64,000 bases of DNA, taken from positions 496,001 to 560,000 of the forward strand of contig NZ_QPIW01000001.1 in NCBI RefSeq assembly GCF_003339505.1, in the 5' to 3' direction. Source of the DNA: Runella aurantiaca. Lineage in GTDB: Bacteria; Bacteroidota; Bacteroidia; Cytophagales; Spirosomataceae. Positions 52,010 to 61,023 of this stretch are shown piece by piece (the stretch's first letter is position 1; each line of letters starts with the position of its first letter). The translations under genes and the position numbers were made by a program. Under the pieces are notes generated by a model. The model was not told the origin of the DNA. It was given only the letters and a program-made list of their open reading frames with translations, and did no database searches.

Positions 52010-52176
52010 AGTGGCTCGCAGATGAAAATTTCCCAACCTTCAGACTTCCCCATTTTTTGCCAGAAACTCCCGCTCAAATCTTATTAGAGCTGGACAAGAA
52101 CGGTTTTTATACATTTGAATTTCACTTTACCGTCATTGACGATGACGGACTTAGACAACGTACCATACCCAAATGA
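52006..52176 (+). pseudogene. Internally deleted DUF5615 PIN-like toxin
   Basis: The 56-codon frame reads MKWLADENFPTFRLPHFLPE then TPAQILLELDKNGF, ending FTVIDDDGLRQRTIPK. The first nine residues and the final forty match the beginning and end of DUF5615 PIN-like toxins, which are normally about 115-120 residues. The middle, which holds the remaining acidic catalytic residues, is missing without a frameshift. Only the first Asp (LADENFP) survives. It is translationally coupled to the antitoxin upstream and overlaps the Smr gene start at 52173 by four bases. Confidence 0.75.
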
Positions 52177-53150
52177 ACATAGGCGATAAAGTCAGATTAG
52201 TCCATTCCAAAGAGGAAGGCATCATTACGCGTTTTTTGCAAAACGATGTGGTGGAGATTGAAATTGAAGAGGGGTTCCGTTTGCCCGTGCTCAAACGTGA
52301 GCTGGCCGTGGTGTCGGCGGTAGAAGGCCAGTTTTTTCGCGGACAAAAAGTCAGTCCGACTGTCGAAAAGTCATCAGAATCACGACCGACGGGCATCAAG
52401 GCTGAAAAAGGTATTTTTATGGCGTTTGTACCGCTCAACGACCGCGAAATTGCGTTGCATTTGGTCAACAATACCGACTGGGACCTTCCCTACGCACTTA
52501 CGATGCCCACCGAGCGCCACCAACGCGGTCTTTCGGGCGGGGTGATGAAAGCCAAAACCAGCGTAAAAGTGCAAGATTTGTTAATCAAGGACTTTGACGA
52601 ATGGGGCACGTTTGTGTTCAATTGCCTGTATTATACCGTCGGTTTTGCCCCCGAGCGTGCGCCGTTTAGCAAGCGGGTGAAGTTTCGGGCCAACACGTTT
52701 TTTAAAAATAAACGCAAAGCTCCGCTCCTCGACAAAGACGCGTATCTGTATCAACTCGATAGCGACGAAAAGGAAAAATCTGAGCAACCGCTGAACGCGC
52801 AGGCGCTGAAAGAAAAGATGTTTGAGAAAAACGAGCCTGATGCGCCGCTTCCAACAAAAGTAGAGCGCCCAGCGTCGGTGATTGATTTGCACATCGAAAA
52901 GCTTACCCGCGATTTTATGACGCTGAGCAATTCGCAAATGGTTGAAATTCAGCTAAAAACTTTTGAGCAACAACTCGAAAAAGCCATCGCCAGTGGCATG
53001 GATGAAATTACTTTCATCCACGGCGTAGGCAACGGCATACTCCGCACTGAGCTGCACCGGCGCATGAGCAAACACAAAAACGTGAAGTTTTTTGAGGATG
53101 CCCAAAAGGAAAAGTTTGGGTATGGCGCCACCAAAGTGAAGATTAAGTGA
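52173..53150 (+). CDS. DUF2027 and Smr domain protein
   Basis: A 325-aa protein. Residues about 1-215 match the DUF2027 domain of Bacteroidota (IGDKVRLVHSKEEGIITRFL, VPLNDREIALHLVNNTDWDL), and the C-terminal 90 residues form an Smr domain with IDLHIEKL near 232 and FIHGVGNGILRTELHR near 280, including the HGxGxG motif. Smr domains are DNA/RNA nickases, as in MutS2. The function of the fusion is not known. Its start overlaps the truncated toxin stop (ATGA). Confidence 0.85.
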   Translation: MNIGDKVRLVHSKEEGIITRFLQNDVVEIEIEEGFRLPVLKRELAVVSAVEGQFFRGQKVSPTVEKSSESRPTGIKAEKGIFMAFVPLNDREIALHLVNNTDWDLPYALTMPTERHQRGLSGGVMKAKTSVKVQDLLIKDFDEWGTFVFNCLYYTVGFAPERAPFSKRVKFRANTFFKNKRKAPLLDKDAYLYQLDSDEKEKSEQPLNAQALKEKMFEKNEPDAPLPTKVERPASVIDLHIEKLTRDFMTLSNSQMVEIQLKTFEQQLEKAIASGMDEITFIHGVGNGILRTELHRRMSKHKNVKFFEDAQKEKFGYGATKVKIK

Positions 53151-53170
53151 CATTTTATATAATGAAGTAG

Positions 53171-53199
53171 AAGGCTTGCTGAGATATTCAGCAAGCCTT
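53171..53199. terminator. Hairpin between convergent genes
   Basis: AAGGCTTGCTGA (53171-53182) and TCAGCAAGCCTT (53188-53199) form a perfect 12-bp stem with a 5-base loop. No T run on either side, so it may act as a bidirectional end signal. Confidence 0.65.
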
Positions 53200-53226
53200 G
53201 CTGTACTACCAAACCTATGATGAAAA

Positions 53227-53631
53227 TTAATGTGCGGCTACTAAATTCTGGGCCGTAAGTGGGATACCCAAGGTCGTTACTTCTTTTCGGAAGGTCTTCG
53301 TTGCGGTATGTTCTCGGTCGCACACCACGATGCTGTATTTTCCTGCTGGCAATTGACTCAAATCAAAACGAACCAGTTTTTGGTATTCATACTTGCTCAT
53401 TTTTTGGCTGGCCAGCACCGTCCCCGAATGGTCAACCATGATGATTCTCACGGTACTAGCTAAGTCTTTATTGACGTGGACCTTTATAATGGAGGTCCCT
53501 TCCACCGACGTTGTGAGGGTCTGAAAGGTGGGTGTTTCAATACCAGCCCACTTGGGCGATTCCTGGGCCTGGGCAATGGCCGACACACCTAAAACAAGCA
53601 AAGTTGCAATTACTTGGCAGAGCGTTTTCAT
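53227..53631 (-). CDS. Secreted small beta-rich protein (T9SS-tail-like)
   Basis: A 134-aa protein with a signal peptide (VLGVSAIAQAQ). The mature part is one beta-sandwich resembling the tail domain of Bacteroidota secretion-system proteins: VKVHV-type strands (IIKVHVNKDLASTVRIIMVD), GTVLASQKMSKYEYQKLVRF and LPAGKYSIVVCDREHTATKT. It could be a stand-alone adhesin-like fold. Function unknown. It is divergent from the LytS operon; the 290-base gap between them shows only AT-rich sequence. Confidence 0.65.
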   Translation of the reverse strand: MKTLCQVIATLLVLGVSAIAQAQESPKWAGIETPTFQTLTTSVEGTSIIKVHVNKDLASTVRIIMVDHSGTVLASQKMSKYEYQKLVRFDLSQLPAGKYSIVVCDREHTATKTFRKEVTTLGIPLTAQNLVAAH

Positions 53632-53921
53632 GGCAGGGTAAGTTGATTTTTTTAAAAATTGAGTACCTTAAATTGCAAAATATCCTAATTTGCCACCAAC
53701 TTTTTCGCCCAAGTTGGGATATTTATCGCTACAAGACTTGTTGAGAATTACGAACAACTTTAAGCGATGGTCAATGCCGTTTAGCGACCAAAAAGCGTCG
53801 TTTGGCGATAATTGAAGTGTATCGTTGATGTTTCATTGCTTTTTCATTAAATTCCCTTTCATATCCGTTGGTTTTGCCCTGATTTATTCAGCCCTCCAAA
53901 CGCTTAAGGCGATAGATTCCC

Positions 53922-54986
53922 ATGAATTTATTAGAAGATAGTCCGAGTCACTCTTGGCAAAATTGGTTACTGAGGCACGCATCTTTCTGGATTATTTTTA
54001 ATGCCATCATCTGCATTGGGGTCGGTTATAACCATAATTTCCCATTGATGCTAAGTATTCAAAATACCTTGGTGTGGATGCCTTATCAAATAGCCGTTGC
54101 CTATTTGTTGTTGTACGGCATTATTCCTTGGTTTTTCAAAAAGCGCTACAAAACCGCGCTTATGCTTCTGATTATCTGGCTATTACTAGGGCTTTTGGGT
54201 AATTTCCTCTTTCGCTATTTTGTCTTTATTCCTTTCCGAACCCGTGCCATGCCCGTTCCCGAACATTCAACCTACCGTGTAGCCTTCACCGTTAATAGTT
54301 ATATGCTGACCAACGCGATTGCTTTTGTGGCCGCTATTCCTAAAATACTGCGCTACCAGTACCAAAAGGAACGCGCCAACCAACAACTCACCCGCGAAAC
54401 CCGCACCATTGAACTGCAACTCCTCAAATCGCAGGTACACCCGCATTTTTTATTCAACACGCTCAATAACCTTTATTCGCTCACGCAAAAACAGTCGAAC
54501 AAAGCCCCCGAAATCGTACTCAAACTCTCGGGCTTACTCCACTATATGATTTATGAATGCAATGCCCCAGAAGTGTTTCTGACCAAAGAAATAGCCGCTC
54601 TCCAAGACTATATCGCACTCGAACGCCTGCGCTACGGGCCAAGGCTGACCATCAATACCCAGTTTTTGGGTGATTTGGCCGGCCAGAAAATCGCGCCTTT
54701 GCTGTTGATTCCTTTTGTTGAAAACGCCTTTAAGCACGGAGCCGCCGAACAGGTTAGCCAAGCATACATTGACCTTCATCTGATTGTCAAAGAGAAGTTC
54801 CTGTTTTTTGAACTTGTAAACAGCAAGAATGACTACATTAATGAACCTCACAACCACAATGTTGGCGGCATCGGCCTGAAAAACGTCAAAAAAAGATTAG
54901 ATTTAATTTACCGACAGCAGTACGAGTTAAAAGTGGATTGTCAAAAAGAAAAATTTACCGTGTGGCTCCAGATAGCCCTTACCTAA
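53922..54986 (+). CDS. LytS-family sensor histidine kinase
   Basis: A 354-aa kinase with four predicted membrane helices in the first 150 residues and a LytS-type His_kinase domain. The phospho-His lies in SQVHPHFLFNTLNNLYSLT (near residue 180), the N box in IPFVENAFKHGAAEQ and the G box in GGIGLKNVKKRLD. It is the first gene of a three-gene operon with a second kinase and a LytTR regulator. It is the only one of the two kinases with a complete catalytic apparatus, so it probably drives the pathway. Confidence 0.92.
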   Translation: MNLLEDSPSHSWQNWLLRHASFWIIFNAIICIGVGYNHNFPLMLSIQNTLVWMPYQIAVAYLLLYGIIPWFFKKRYKTALMLLIIWLLLGLLGNFLFRYFVFIPFRTRAMPVPEHSTYRVAFTVNSYMLTNAIAFVAAIPKILRYQYQKERANQQLTRETRTIELQLLKSQVHPHFLFNTLNNLYSLTQKQSNKAPEIVLKLSGLLHYMIYECNAPEVFLTKEIAALQDYIALERLRYGPRLTINTQFLGDLAGQKIAPLLLIPFVENAFKHGAAEQVSQAYIDLHLIVKEKFLFFELVNSKNDYINEPHNHNVGGIGLKNVKKRLDLIYRQQYELKVDCQKEKFTVWLQIALT

Positions 54987-55017
54987 ACTGTTGTAACATT
55001 GCTACCAATCAACGTCT

Positions 55018-56094
55018 ATGCAAACGTTATTTCAACAAAGTCGCCTCTTCCGACATGGCCTTTTTTGGGGTAGTATTTTTACATTTATTTTGTTGCTCCA
55101 ACTCATCTCCCCTGGTAGCGACGATTTCACTTGGCAAGAAATCTTTAATGGTTTACTTTTTTCCCAATTCCCCGTTTTTCTCCTCTATACTTACCTTTTC
55201 CTCTACGTAGTTCTGCCTTTTTTTGTCAATCGAAAATTTGTTATGGGCGTAGCGATGCTCATTGGGTTAATTTATTTGATGGCCTTGTTTACCCTGATTT
55301 TTAGAGAACTTTATCAAAGTACCATTCACCCTCTCTTGGTTGGGCAACCTACGCGACCTTTTTGTAGCTGTATTTTTGAAGAATCGGTCTTCCAGCAGCA
55401 GCTGGCTTACTATTTTGTTTTCATCGGCATGTTTGCAGGCGGACTCAAAATACTCCAACTTTGGCTGCAAATGCAGGCCGAAAGCGAACGCCTTGCCACC
55501 GAAAAAATAACGGCCGAACTACAGTTACTTAAAACCCAAATTAACCCCGATTTTCTCTTCAATACCCTGTGTCACCTCCACACACTGACGCTCCGAAAGT
55601 CGATAAAATCGCCTGAAGTGGTGCTGAATCTTTCCCATTTTCTGAGCTACCTCCTCTACGAAAGCCAAAAGGAGGAAGTGTTGCTCCAAAAAGAAATTGA
55701 GATGATTCACAACTACGTGTTTTTGGCCAAAACCCATGCGCAAAACAACATAGATGTCTCGCTCAACTTCGCGGGCGAAATCGACGGAAAATACATTGCG
55801 CCCCTGTTGTTGCTTCCTTTCGTGGAAAACGCTTTTAAAGAAGATAAATCGCTGGAACAGGCTTGGGTAAGTATTGATTTATGGGTAACGGGCGGGCGGT
55901 TGAAGTTTAAAATCATCCACGGCACACCGCCCCATATCACACCCGAACCCGCATTTCAAAACGTCATTAAACGGCTTGATTTGCTTTATCCTCAGCACTA
56001 TACCCTAAAAATACTGCCCGAAGAAGAATTGTTTTTGGTAAAGCTTGAAATCAGCCTCAACGAACACACTCACCCTAAACCCCTACAACCATGA
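55018..56094 (+). CDS. LytS-like pseudokinase (phospho-His replaced by Asp)
   Basis: A 358-aa paralogue of the preceding gene with four membrane helices and the same layout. At the phospho-acceptor position the conserved HFLFNTL reads NPDFLFNTL (Asp, codon near 55549). The N box keeps LLPFVENAFKED but the G box GxGLxN is gone (PAFQNVIKRLD). The domain is therefore unlikely to phosphorylate. It may form a heterodimer with the first kinase and supply a second sensor. It overlaps the LytTR regulator by four bases, so all three genes are coupled. Confidence 0.88.
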   Translation: MQTLFQQSRLFRHGLFWGSIFTFILLLQLISPGSDDFTWQEIFNGLLFSQFPVFLLYTYLFLYVVLPFFVNRKFVMGVAMLIGLIYLMALFTLIFRELYQSTIHPLLVGQPTRPFCSCIFEESVFQQQLAYYFVFIGMFAGGLKILQLWLQMQAESERLATEKITAELQLLKTQINPDFLFNTLCHLHTLTLRKSIKSPEVVLNLSHFLSYLLYESQKEEVLLQKEIEMIHNYVFLAKTHAQNNIDVSLNFAGEIDGKYIAPLLLLPFVENAFKEDKSLEQAWVSIDLWVTGGRLKFKIIHGTPPHITPEPAFQNVIKRLDLLYPQHYTLKILPEEELFLVKLEISLNEHTHPKPLQP

Positions 56095-56807
56095 AACTGA
56101 ATTGCCTGTTGGTCGACGATGAGCCCGAGGCTTTAGCGGTACTCGAATCATACGTCAGATTGGTCGAAAATTTGGAACTGGTGGGTAAATGCGAAAACGC
56201 AATCCAAGCTTTTAGCCTGTTGCAGGATAAACAAATTGACGTGCTGTTTCTGGACATCAAAATGCCCCAACTGCTCGGAACCGATTTTGTACGCAGCCTG
56301 CGGCATCCCCCCAAAATCATCTTCACTACCGCCTACCGCGAGTACGCCGTAGATGGTTTTGACTTGGACGTTACGGATTATCTGCTCAAACCCATTTCTT
56401 TCGACCGTTTTTTAAAGGCCGTAGCCAAACTGACAAAGTCTGACAGCAACGGCGGCATCGACCCCGAAAAAATGGCATATCAGCCCAATAAAGACGCTTT
56501 TTTGTACTTTCGCGCCGACCGAAAAATGATAAAAGTCTTTACCAACGACATTTTGTACGTGGAAAGTCTGAAAGATTACGTCAAAATCACCACCACCAAT
56601 TCAAATTCATTGGTTGTAAAACAGGCCATCAGTTCGTTGGAAGAAATACTACCTGAAAGCCATTTCGTCAGGATTCACCGCTCTTATCTGGTCGCCATCG
56701 ACAAAATAAAAACCTACACTTCCTCCCATATCGAGATTGGCGGCACCGAACTGCCCATCGGGCGGCTGTTTCAGAAAGGAGTGGAACGGGCCTTAAAAAT
56801 AGTTTGA
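56091..56807 (+). CDS. LytTR-family response regulator
   Basis: A 238-aa regulator. The receiver has the acidic pair LLVDDEPE, the phospho-Asp in VLFLDIKMPQLLG near residue 54 and the Lys in YLLKPISF. The C-terminal LytTR domain is complete: ILYVESLKDYVKITTTNSNS near 155, VRIHRSYLVAIDKI near 195, and IGRLFQKGVERALKI at the end. LytTR regulators bind direct repeats near promoters. The two kinase genes directly upstream are the partners. Confidence 0.95.
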   Translation: MKLNCLLVDDEPEALAVLESYVRLVENLELVGKCENAIQAFSLLQDKQIDVLFLDIKMPQLLGTDFVRSLRHPPKIIFTTAYREYAVDGFDLDVTDYLLKPISFDRFLKAVAKLTKSDSNGGIDPEKMAYQPNKDAFLYFRADRKMIKVFTNDILYVESLKDYVKITTTNSNSLVVKQAISSLEEILPESHFVRIHRSYLVAIDKIKTYTSSHIEIGGTELPIGRLFQKGVERALKIV

Positions 56808-57033
56808 CACCAAAACAACCCAGCATTCTCTGCCGATTGGTCGTTCGAGTTTCCCAAAAATTGCCAAAGTCGTCGGAAATGCGGTTTGACTTTCTGCCAA
56901 ATTGTCACTTTTAAGCCCCAAATTTTGGCCGGCACGTTCATTGTGTAATGATGACCGTACAGATTGAAAAAGTAAACATTCAATCTCCTATTCATTCACA
57001 ACAGCGGCCAACCGCTTAATAATTTACAAAGAC

Positions 57034-58947
57034 ATGGGAAAAATAATTGGAATTGACTTAGGTACTACCAACTCTTGCGTGGCTGTTATGGAAGGTAACG
57101 AACCCGTCGTAATCGCAAACAGCGAGGGCGCGCGTACCACCCCTTCTGTAGTCGCTTTTATGGACAATGGTAACGGCGAACGTAAAGTAGGTGCTCCTGC
57201 CAAGCGTCAAGCCATTACCAATCCTAACAACACCATTTCGTCAATCAAACGATTCATGGGGAAACGCTTCAACGAAGTAAGCGGCGAAATGAAAACCGTA
57301 GCCTACACCGTTGAGCAGGGTGCCAACAACACTCCCCGCGTTCGTATCGGTGAAAACCTCTATACTCCGCAGCAAATTTCGGCGCACATTTTGACCAAAA
57401 TGAAGCAAACCGCCGAAGATTATCTCGGACAAACCGTAACCGAAGCCGTGATTACGGTACCTGCGTACTTCAACGACGCCGAACGTCAGGCCACCAAAGA
57501 AGCGGGTATCATTGCGGGTCTGGATGTAAAACGTATCATCAACGAGCCTACCGCCGCTGCCTTGGCTTACGGCCTTGACAAGCAAGGAAAAGACGTTAAA
57601 ATTGCCGTATTTGACTTAGGTGGTGGTACGTTTGACGTATCTATCCTCGAACTCGGCGATGGCGTATTTGAAGTAAAATCGACCGACGGTGACACGCACC
57701 TTGGGGGTGATGACTTTGACCAAGTAATCATCGACTGGCTGGCCGACGAATTTAAGAAAGACGAAGGCATCGACCTGCGTCAGGACGCCATGGCGCTCCA
57801 ACGCTTGAAAGAAGCCGCCGAGAAAGCCAAAATCGAACTTTCAAGCTCGACCCAATCAGAAATCAACTTACCATATATCTTCCCCGTCAACGGTATTCCT
57901 AAGCACTTGGTGCGCTCGTTGACCAAGGCGAAGTTTGAACAATTGGCCGACCGTCTGTTCCAACGCATGATGGAACCCTGCAAGCGCGCATTGAGCAATT
58001 CAGGCTTGAAGATTTCGGAAATTGAAGAAGTAATCCTAGTAGGTGGCTCGACCCGTATTCCTCGGGTGCAGGAAGAAGTAGAAAAATTCTTCGGCAGAAA
58101 ACCATCCAAGAGCGTTAACCCCGACGAAGCCGTGGCGATTGGTGCTGCGATTCAGGGTGGTGTATTGACGGGTGAAGTGAAAGACGTGCTGTTGCTCGAC
58201 GTGATCCCGTTGTCGTTGGGTATCGAAACCCTCGGTGGGGTATTCACCAAGCTCATCGAAGCCAACACGACGATTCCTTCCAAGAAATCAGAAACGTTCT
58301 CGACGGCGTCCGACAACCAACCTTCAGTAGAGTTGCACGTATTGCAAGGAGAGCGCCCGATGGCGACCCAAAACCGTACCCTCGGCCGTTTCCACTTAGA
58401 CGGTATTCCACCCGCACCGCGCGGTATTCCACAAGTTGAAGTGACTTTCGACGTAGACGCCAACGGTATCCTGAACGTAACCGCCAAAGACAAAGGCACT
58501 GGCAAAGAGCAGAAGATTCGTATCGAAGCTTCCAGCGGTTTGTCAGACGCCGACATCCAGCGTATGCGTGAAGAAGCCAAAGCCAACGAAGCCGCCGACA
58601 AAGCCGCCCGTGAAGAAATCGAGAAAGTGAACGCTGCCGATTCGATGATTTTCAGCACTGAAAAACAATTGAAAGAATATGGTGACAAACTTTCGGCAGG
58701 CAACAAATCGGCCATCGAAGGAGCACTCGAAGAACTTCGTACCGCGCACAGCACCCGCAACGTAGCCGCCATCGATGCCGCCATGACCAAAATCACGGAA
58801 GCATGGAACGCCGCCTCGCAAGAAATCTACGCCGCTGGCGCAGAGGGCGCAGGTGCCCAGCCAGGAGCGCAAGACCCCAACGCGGGCCAGCAACCAAACC
58901 CAGGCAAAGAAGAAGGTGAGTTTGTGAACTTTGAAGAAGTGAAGTAA
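57034..58947 (+). CDS. dnaK: Molecular chaperone DnaK (Hsp70)
   Basis: A 637-aa Hsp70, of normal length. The nucleotide domain begins [17 protein letters not shown], with [15 protein letters not shown] and [18 protein letters not shown], the linker [18 protein letters not shown], and the substrate domain with [20 protein letters not shown]. The lid ends in a Gly- and Gln-rich tail ([14 protein letters not shown]). DnaJ and GrpE are not adjacent. It folds newly made and stress-damaged proteins. The upstream region shows no CIRCE element. A strong terminator follows. Confidence 0.97.
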   Translation: MGKIIGIDLGTTNSCVAVMEGNEPVVIANSEGARTTPSVVAFMDNGNGERKVGAPAKRQAITNPNNTISSIKRFMGKRFNEVSGEMKTVAYTVEQGANNTPRVRIGENLYTPQQISAHILTKMKQTAEDYLGQTVTEAVITVPAYFNDAERQATKEAGIIAGLDVKRIINEPTAAALAYGLDKQGKDVKIAVFDLGGGTFDVSILELGDGVFEVKSTDGDTHLGGDDFDQVIIDWLADEFKKDEGIDLRQDAMALQRLKEAAEKAKIELSSSTQSEINLPYIFPVNGIPKHLVRSLTKAKFEQLADRLFQRMMEPCKRALSNSGLKISEIEEVILVGGSTRIPRVQEEVEKFFGRKPSKSVNPDEAVAIGAAIQGGVLTGEVKDVLLLDVIPLSLGIETLGGVFTKLIEANTTIPSKKSETFSTASDNQPSVELHVLQGERPMATQNRTLGRFHLDGIPPAPRGIPQVEVTFDVDANGILNVTAKDKGTGKEQKIRIEASSGLSDADIQRMREEAKANEAADKAAREEIEKVNAADSMIFSTEKQLKEYGDKLSAGNKSAIEGALEELRTAHSTRNVAAIDAAMTKITEAWNAASQEIYAAGAEGAGAQPGAQDPNAGQQPNPGKEEGEFVNFEEVK

Positions 58948-58993
58948 TTAGTTTACAGTCAACAGTTTACAGTTGACACACTTTATAGATACC

Positions 58994-59026
58994 AGAACAG
59001 CCCTGCCGCGAGGTGGGGCTGTTTTT
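58994..59026 (+). terminator. dnaK terminator, copy 1
   Basis: AACAGCCC and GGGGCTGTT arms around TGCCGCGAGGT, then T's. The same hairpin recurs at 60399-60431 and, changed, at 60783-60807. The remainder of the gap to 59350 is AT-rich with no gene. Confidence 0.9.
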
Positions 59027-59350
59027 TATATGGGAAATGACCTTTAGATAAATATTTCATGTAAAAGTGACATAAAGTAGTTTATTTTCATGTGTGATGT
59101 TACATTTTTAGTGATATCTTTCAAGCAAAACCGTAAATTATTAAAATTGCATAGTTTGTATTGTTTTAATATTATAAAATGGGGGAAATTTTCCACAACA
59201 AACTATTAATCAACACATTAACATTTTTGATTTCTATTTATCTCATTTTATGGTAACATAAATAGTTTCTTAAGTATTCCAACTTCTTTTTTGAATGTTG
59301 GAGTAATGAACCACAAAATAGTAGTAAAAGATAATATTTAATTAAAATCA

Positions 59351-60301
59351 ATGATAATCAACGATATTGTTTTCGCAGATAATGGCGGATTTGGAGATAT
59401 TTATTTTGGAATTGATGAATTAGGCCGCAGAGTAGCTATTAAAACTATCAGAGAGGCCAGTCAAGGTATATCAACAGCTTTACAGCATGCAAAAGCATTG
59501 GTTAGAGCAAAACATGCCAACGTAGTAGAGGTGTACTCAATAGAAAATATATTTATACCAAATGAAAATGAGCCAGTACAGTGTATTCTTATGGAATATA
59601 TTGATGGTCAAACGATAGATAATATTTATTCCAAAAAGATAAATAAGGAAGAATGTTTATCTATTGGAAACAAAATAATTGAAGGGCTTAAACATATTCA
59701 TAATCAAGGCCTTATACATGGCGATTTACATGACAAGAATGTAATGTTAACTTCAAATGGTCAAATTAAAATCATTGATATTCTCTATATTAAATCTCTT
59801 GCCGACTATGATGAGACCAAAAAACAAGAAAAGCTAAAATACGATTATAGGTCACTACATCAGTTATTATGCTCTCTAATATTTAATTCCGAGTTAGGTT
59901 TAGAGTCTGTTAATGAGTTTAGGAATAAATCTGGCTTAGGGATTCCCGAAACAATTGAAACAATTGAAAAAGCCTTTTTATGTTTAGAGGACTTTGCTGA
60001 TAGAGAAATGAAGTTTATCGCTGAAATAAGCCAAGTCAATGTTGCCGAAATCAAAGAATATTGTTTTCGAGCTGAATGTGAAATTGATGTAGATGAGCTC
60101 CGTAAATTAATGGGCAGAAAATGCTTAAAAATAAAAAAAAATATAGATGTTTTCCCAGATGTTTTCGTTGTTTTGTACACCACTTTACAATTAGATGAAT
60201 TAAGAGATGAAATCCGTAAAGTTGAAGATGGCCATGTAATGCTTCAAACAGTTGAGCTCAAAGATAATTATACAGGCGAAAGAAATTATGACTTAAAGTA
60301 G
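59351..60301 (+). CDS. Serine/threonine protein kinase, acquired
   Basis: A 316-aa eukaryotic-type kinase. The glycine loop GGFGDIYFGID is near residues 12-22, the ATP Lys in VAIKTIREA near 31, the catalytic loop HGDLHDKNVML near 122-132 (HRD with Gly in place of Arg) and the metal site is reduced to IKIIDIL where DFG is expected. After the N- and C-lobes it has about 60 residues (DVDELRKLMGRKCLKIKKNI) of unknown fold. No membrane helix. The gene is far richer in A+T than dnaK and sits between two copies of the dnaK terminator. The target is unknown. Confidence 0.85.
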   Translation: MIINDIVFADNGGFGDIYFGIDELGRRVAIKTIREASQGISTALQHAKALVRAKHANVVEVYSIENIFIPNENEPVQCILMEYIDGQTIDNIYSKKINKEECLSIGNKIIEGLKHIHNQGLIHGDLHDKNVMLTSNGQIKIIDILYIKSLADYDETKKQEKLKYDYRSLHQLLCSLIFNSELGLESVNEFRNKSGLGIPETIETIEKAFLCLEDFADREMKFIAEISQVNVAEIKEYCFRAECEIDVDELRKLMGRKCLKIKKNIDVFPDVFVVLYTTLQLDELRDEIRKVEDGHVMLQTVELKDNYTGERNYDLK

Positions 60302-60303
60302 GC

Positions 60304-60378
60304 CCCGTTGTTCGGAGTGTTCCGAAGGCCACTCCGAACCCAAATAATCATAGTGTTTGGCAAACGATGAGCACCTAA
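60304..60378. repeat. Hairpin repeat copy 1
   Basis: GTTCGGAGTG and CACTCCGAAC form a perfect 10-bp stem around TTCCGAAGGC, followed by the constant tail AAATAATCATAGTGTTTG. Three more copies lie to the right. Confidence 0.85.
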
Positions 60379-60398
60379 GCATAACCCCAAGAAGCAAA

Positions 60399-60431
60399 AA
60401 ACAGCCCTGCCGCAAGGTGGGGCTGTTTTTT
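60399..60431 (+). terminator. dnaK-terminator-like hairpin, copy 2
   Basis: The words AACAGCCCTGCCGCAAGGT and GGGGCTGTTTTTTT match the dnaK terminator with one base changed in the loop. Confidence 0.85.
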
Positions 60432-60444
60432 TGTAACCGGCCCC

Positions 60445-60518
60445 CCGTTGTTCGGAGTGTTCCGAAGGCCACTCCGAACCAAAAATAAACAAAGTGTTTG
60501 CAACACGGTGAGTGCCAA
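60445..60518. repeat. Hairpin repeat copy 2
   Basis: Same 10-bp stem as copy 1, followed by AAAAATAAACAAAGTGTTTG and AACACGGTGAGTGC. The tail differs at a few positions. Confidence 0.85.
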
Positions 60519-60658
60519 AGACTCTAACTCTCAACCTTTAAATATCGCCGTATTTGAGTAGTCACCATAGCATTGTGTCTTCAGAAGTCACTATTTCAAA
60601 TGCACATTCTCTTATGAAAGTTGGGAGCAAGATGATATTCATTAGACTTTACAAAGCT

Positions 60659-60733
60659 CCCGTTGTTCGGAGTCTTCCAAAGGCAGACTCCGAACTCAAA
60701 ATAATCATAGTGTTTGCAACACGGTAAGTGCTC
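60659..60733. repeat. Hairpin repeat copy 3, with covariation
   Basis: The stem reads GTTCGGAGTC and GACTCCGAAC: the last base pair is swapped G-C to C-G relative to copies 1 and 2, so pairing is preserved. Tail AATAATCATAGTGTTTGCAA is constant. Confidence 0.85.
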
Positions 60734-60782
60734 CAGAAGCTCCCTCTTCAAACAACTGCTTCTGTGTAGTTTACATACTGAC

Positions 60783-60807
60783 CCTGCGCGCGGCAGGGCT
60801 GTTTTTT
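60783..60807 (+). terminator. dnaK-terminator-like hairpin, copy 3 (altered)
   Basis: CCCTGCGCGCGGCAGGG, then CTGTTTTTTT. The right half of the copy 1 hairpin is kept, with a new left arm that still pairs. Confidence 0.7.
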
Positions 60808-60821
60808 TGTGAACAACAATC

Positions 60822-60894
60822 TCCGTTTTTCGAAGCCTTCCCAAACCCACTCCGAACCCAAAATAATCATAGTGTTTGCAACATGGTGAGTGCT
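60822..60894. repeat. Hairpin repeat copy 4 (decayed left arm)
   Basis: The right arm CACTCCGAAC and tail AAAATAATCATAGTGTTTGC are intact; the left arm reads GTTTTTCGAAGCC and no longer pairs. Confidence 0.75.
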
Positions 60895-61023
60895 AAGCAC
60901 TCTGCCTCGTAGCCTTCAAATATAGCTGTATTTAAGTAATCATAGTGGCCTTGTGTCTCCACAGGCCACTATTTTAGAAGTATTTTGCTATCTTGTGATA
61001 CCCATTCACAAAGAAAAACAGCA

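Noticed and set aside
56808-57033. CIRCE element or HrcA operator before dnaK
   Set aside because: No TTAGCACTC-N9-GAGTGCTAA or close variant is present.
60304-60894. CRISPR array from the spaced repeats
   Set aside because: Units are about 75 bp, irregularly spaced (roughly 60 to 215 bp), imperfect, and no cas gene is in the window.
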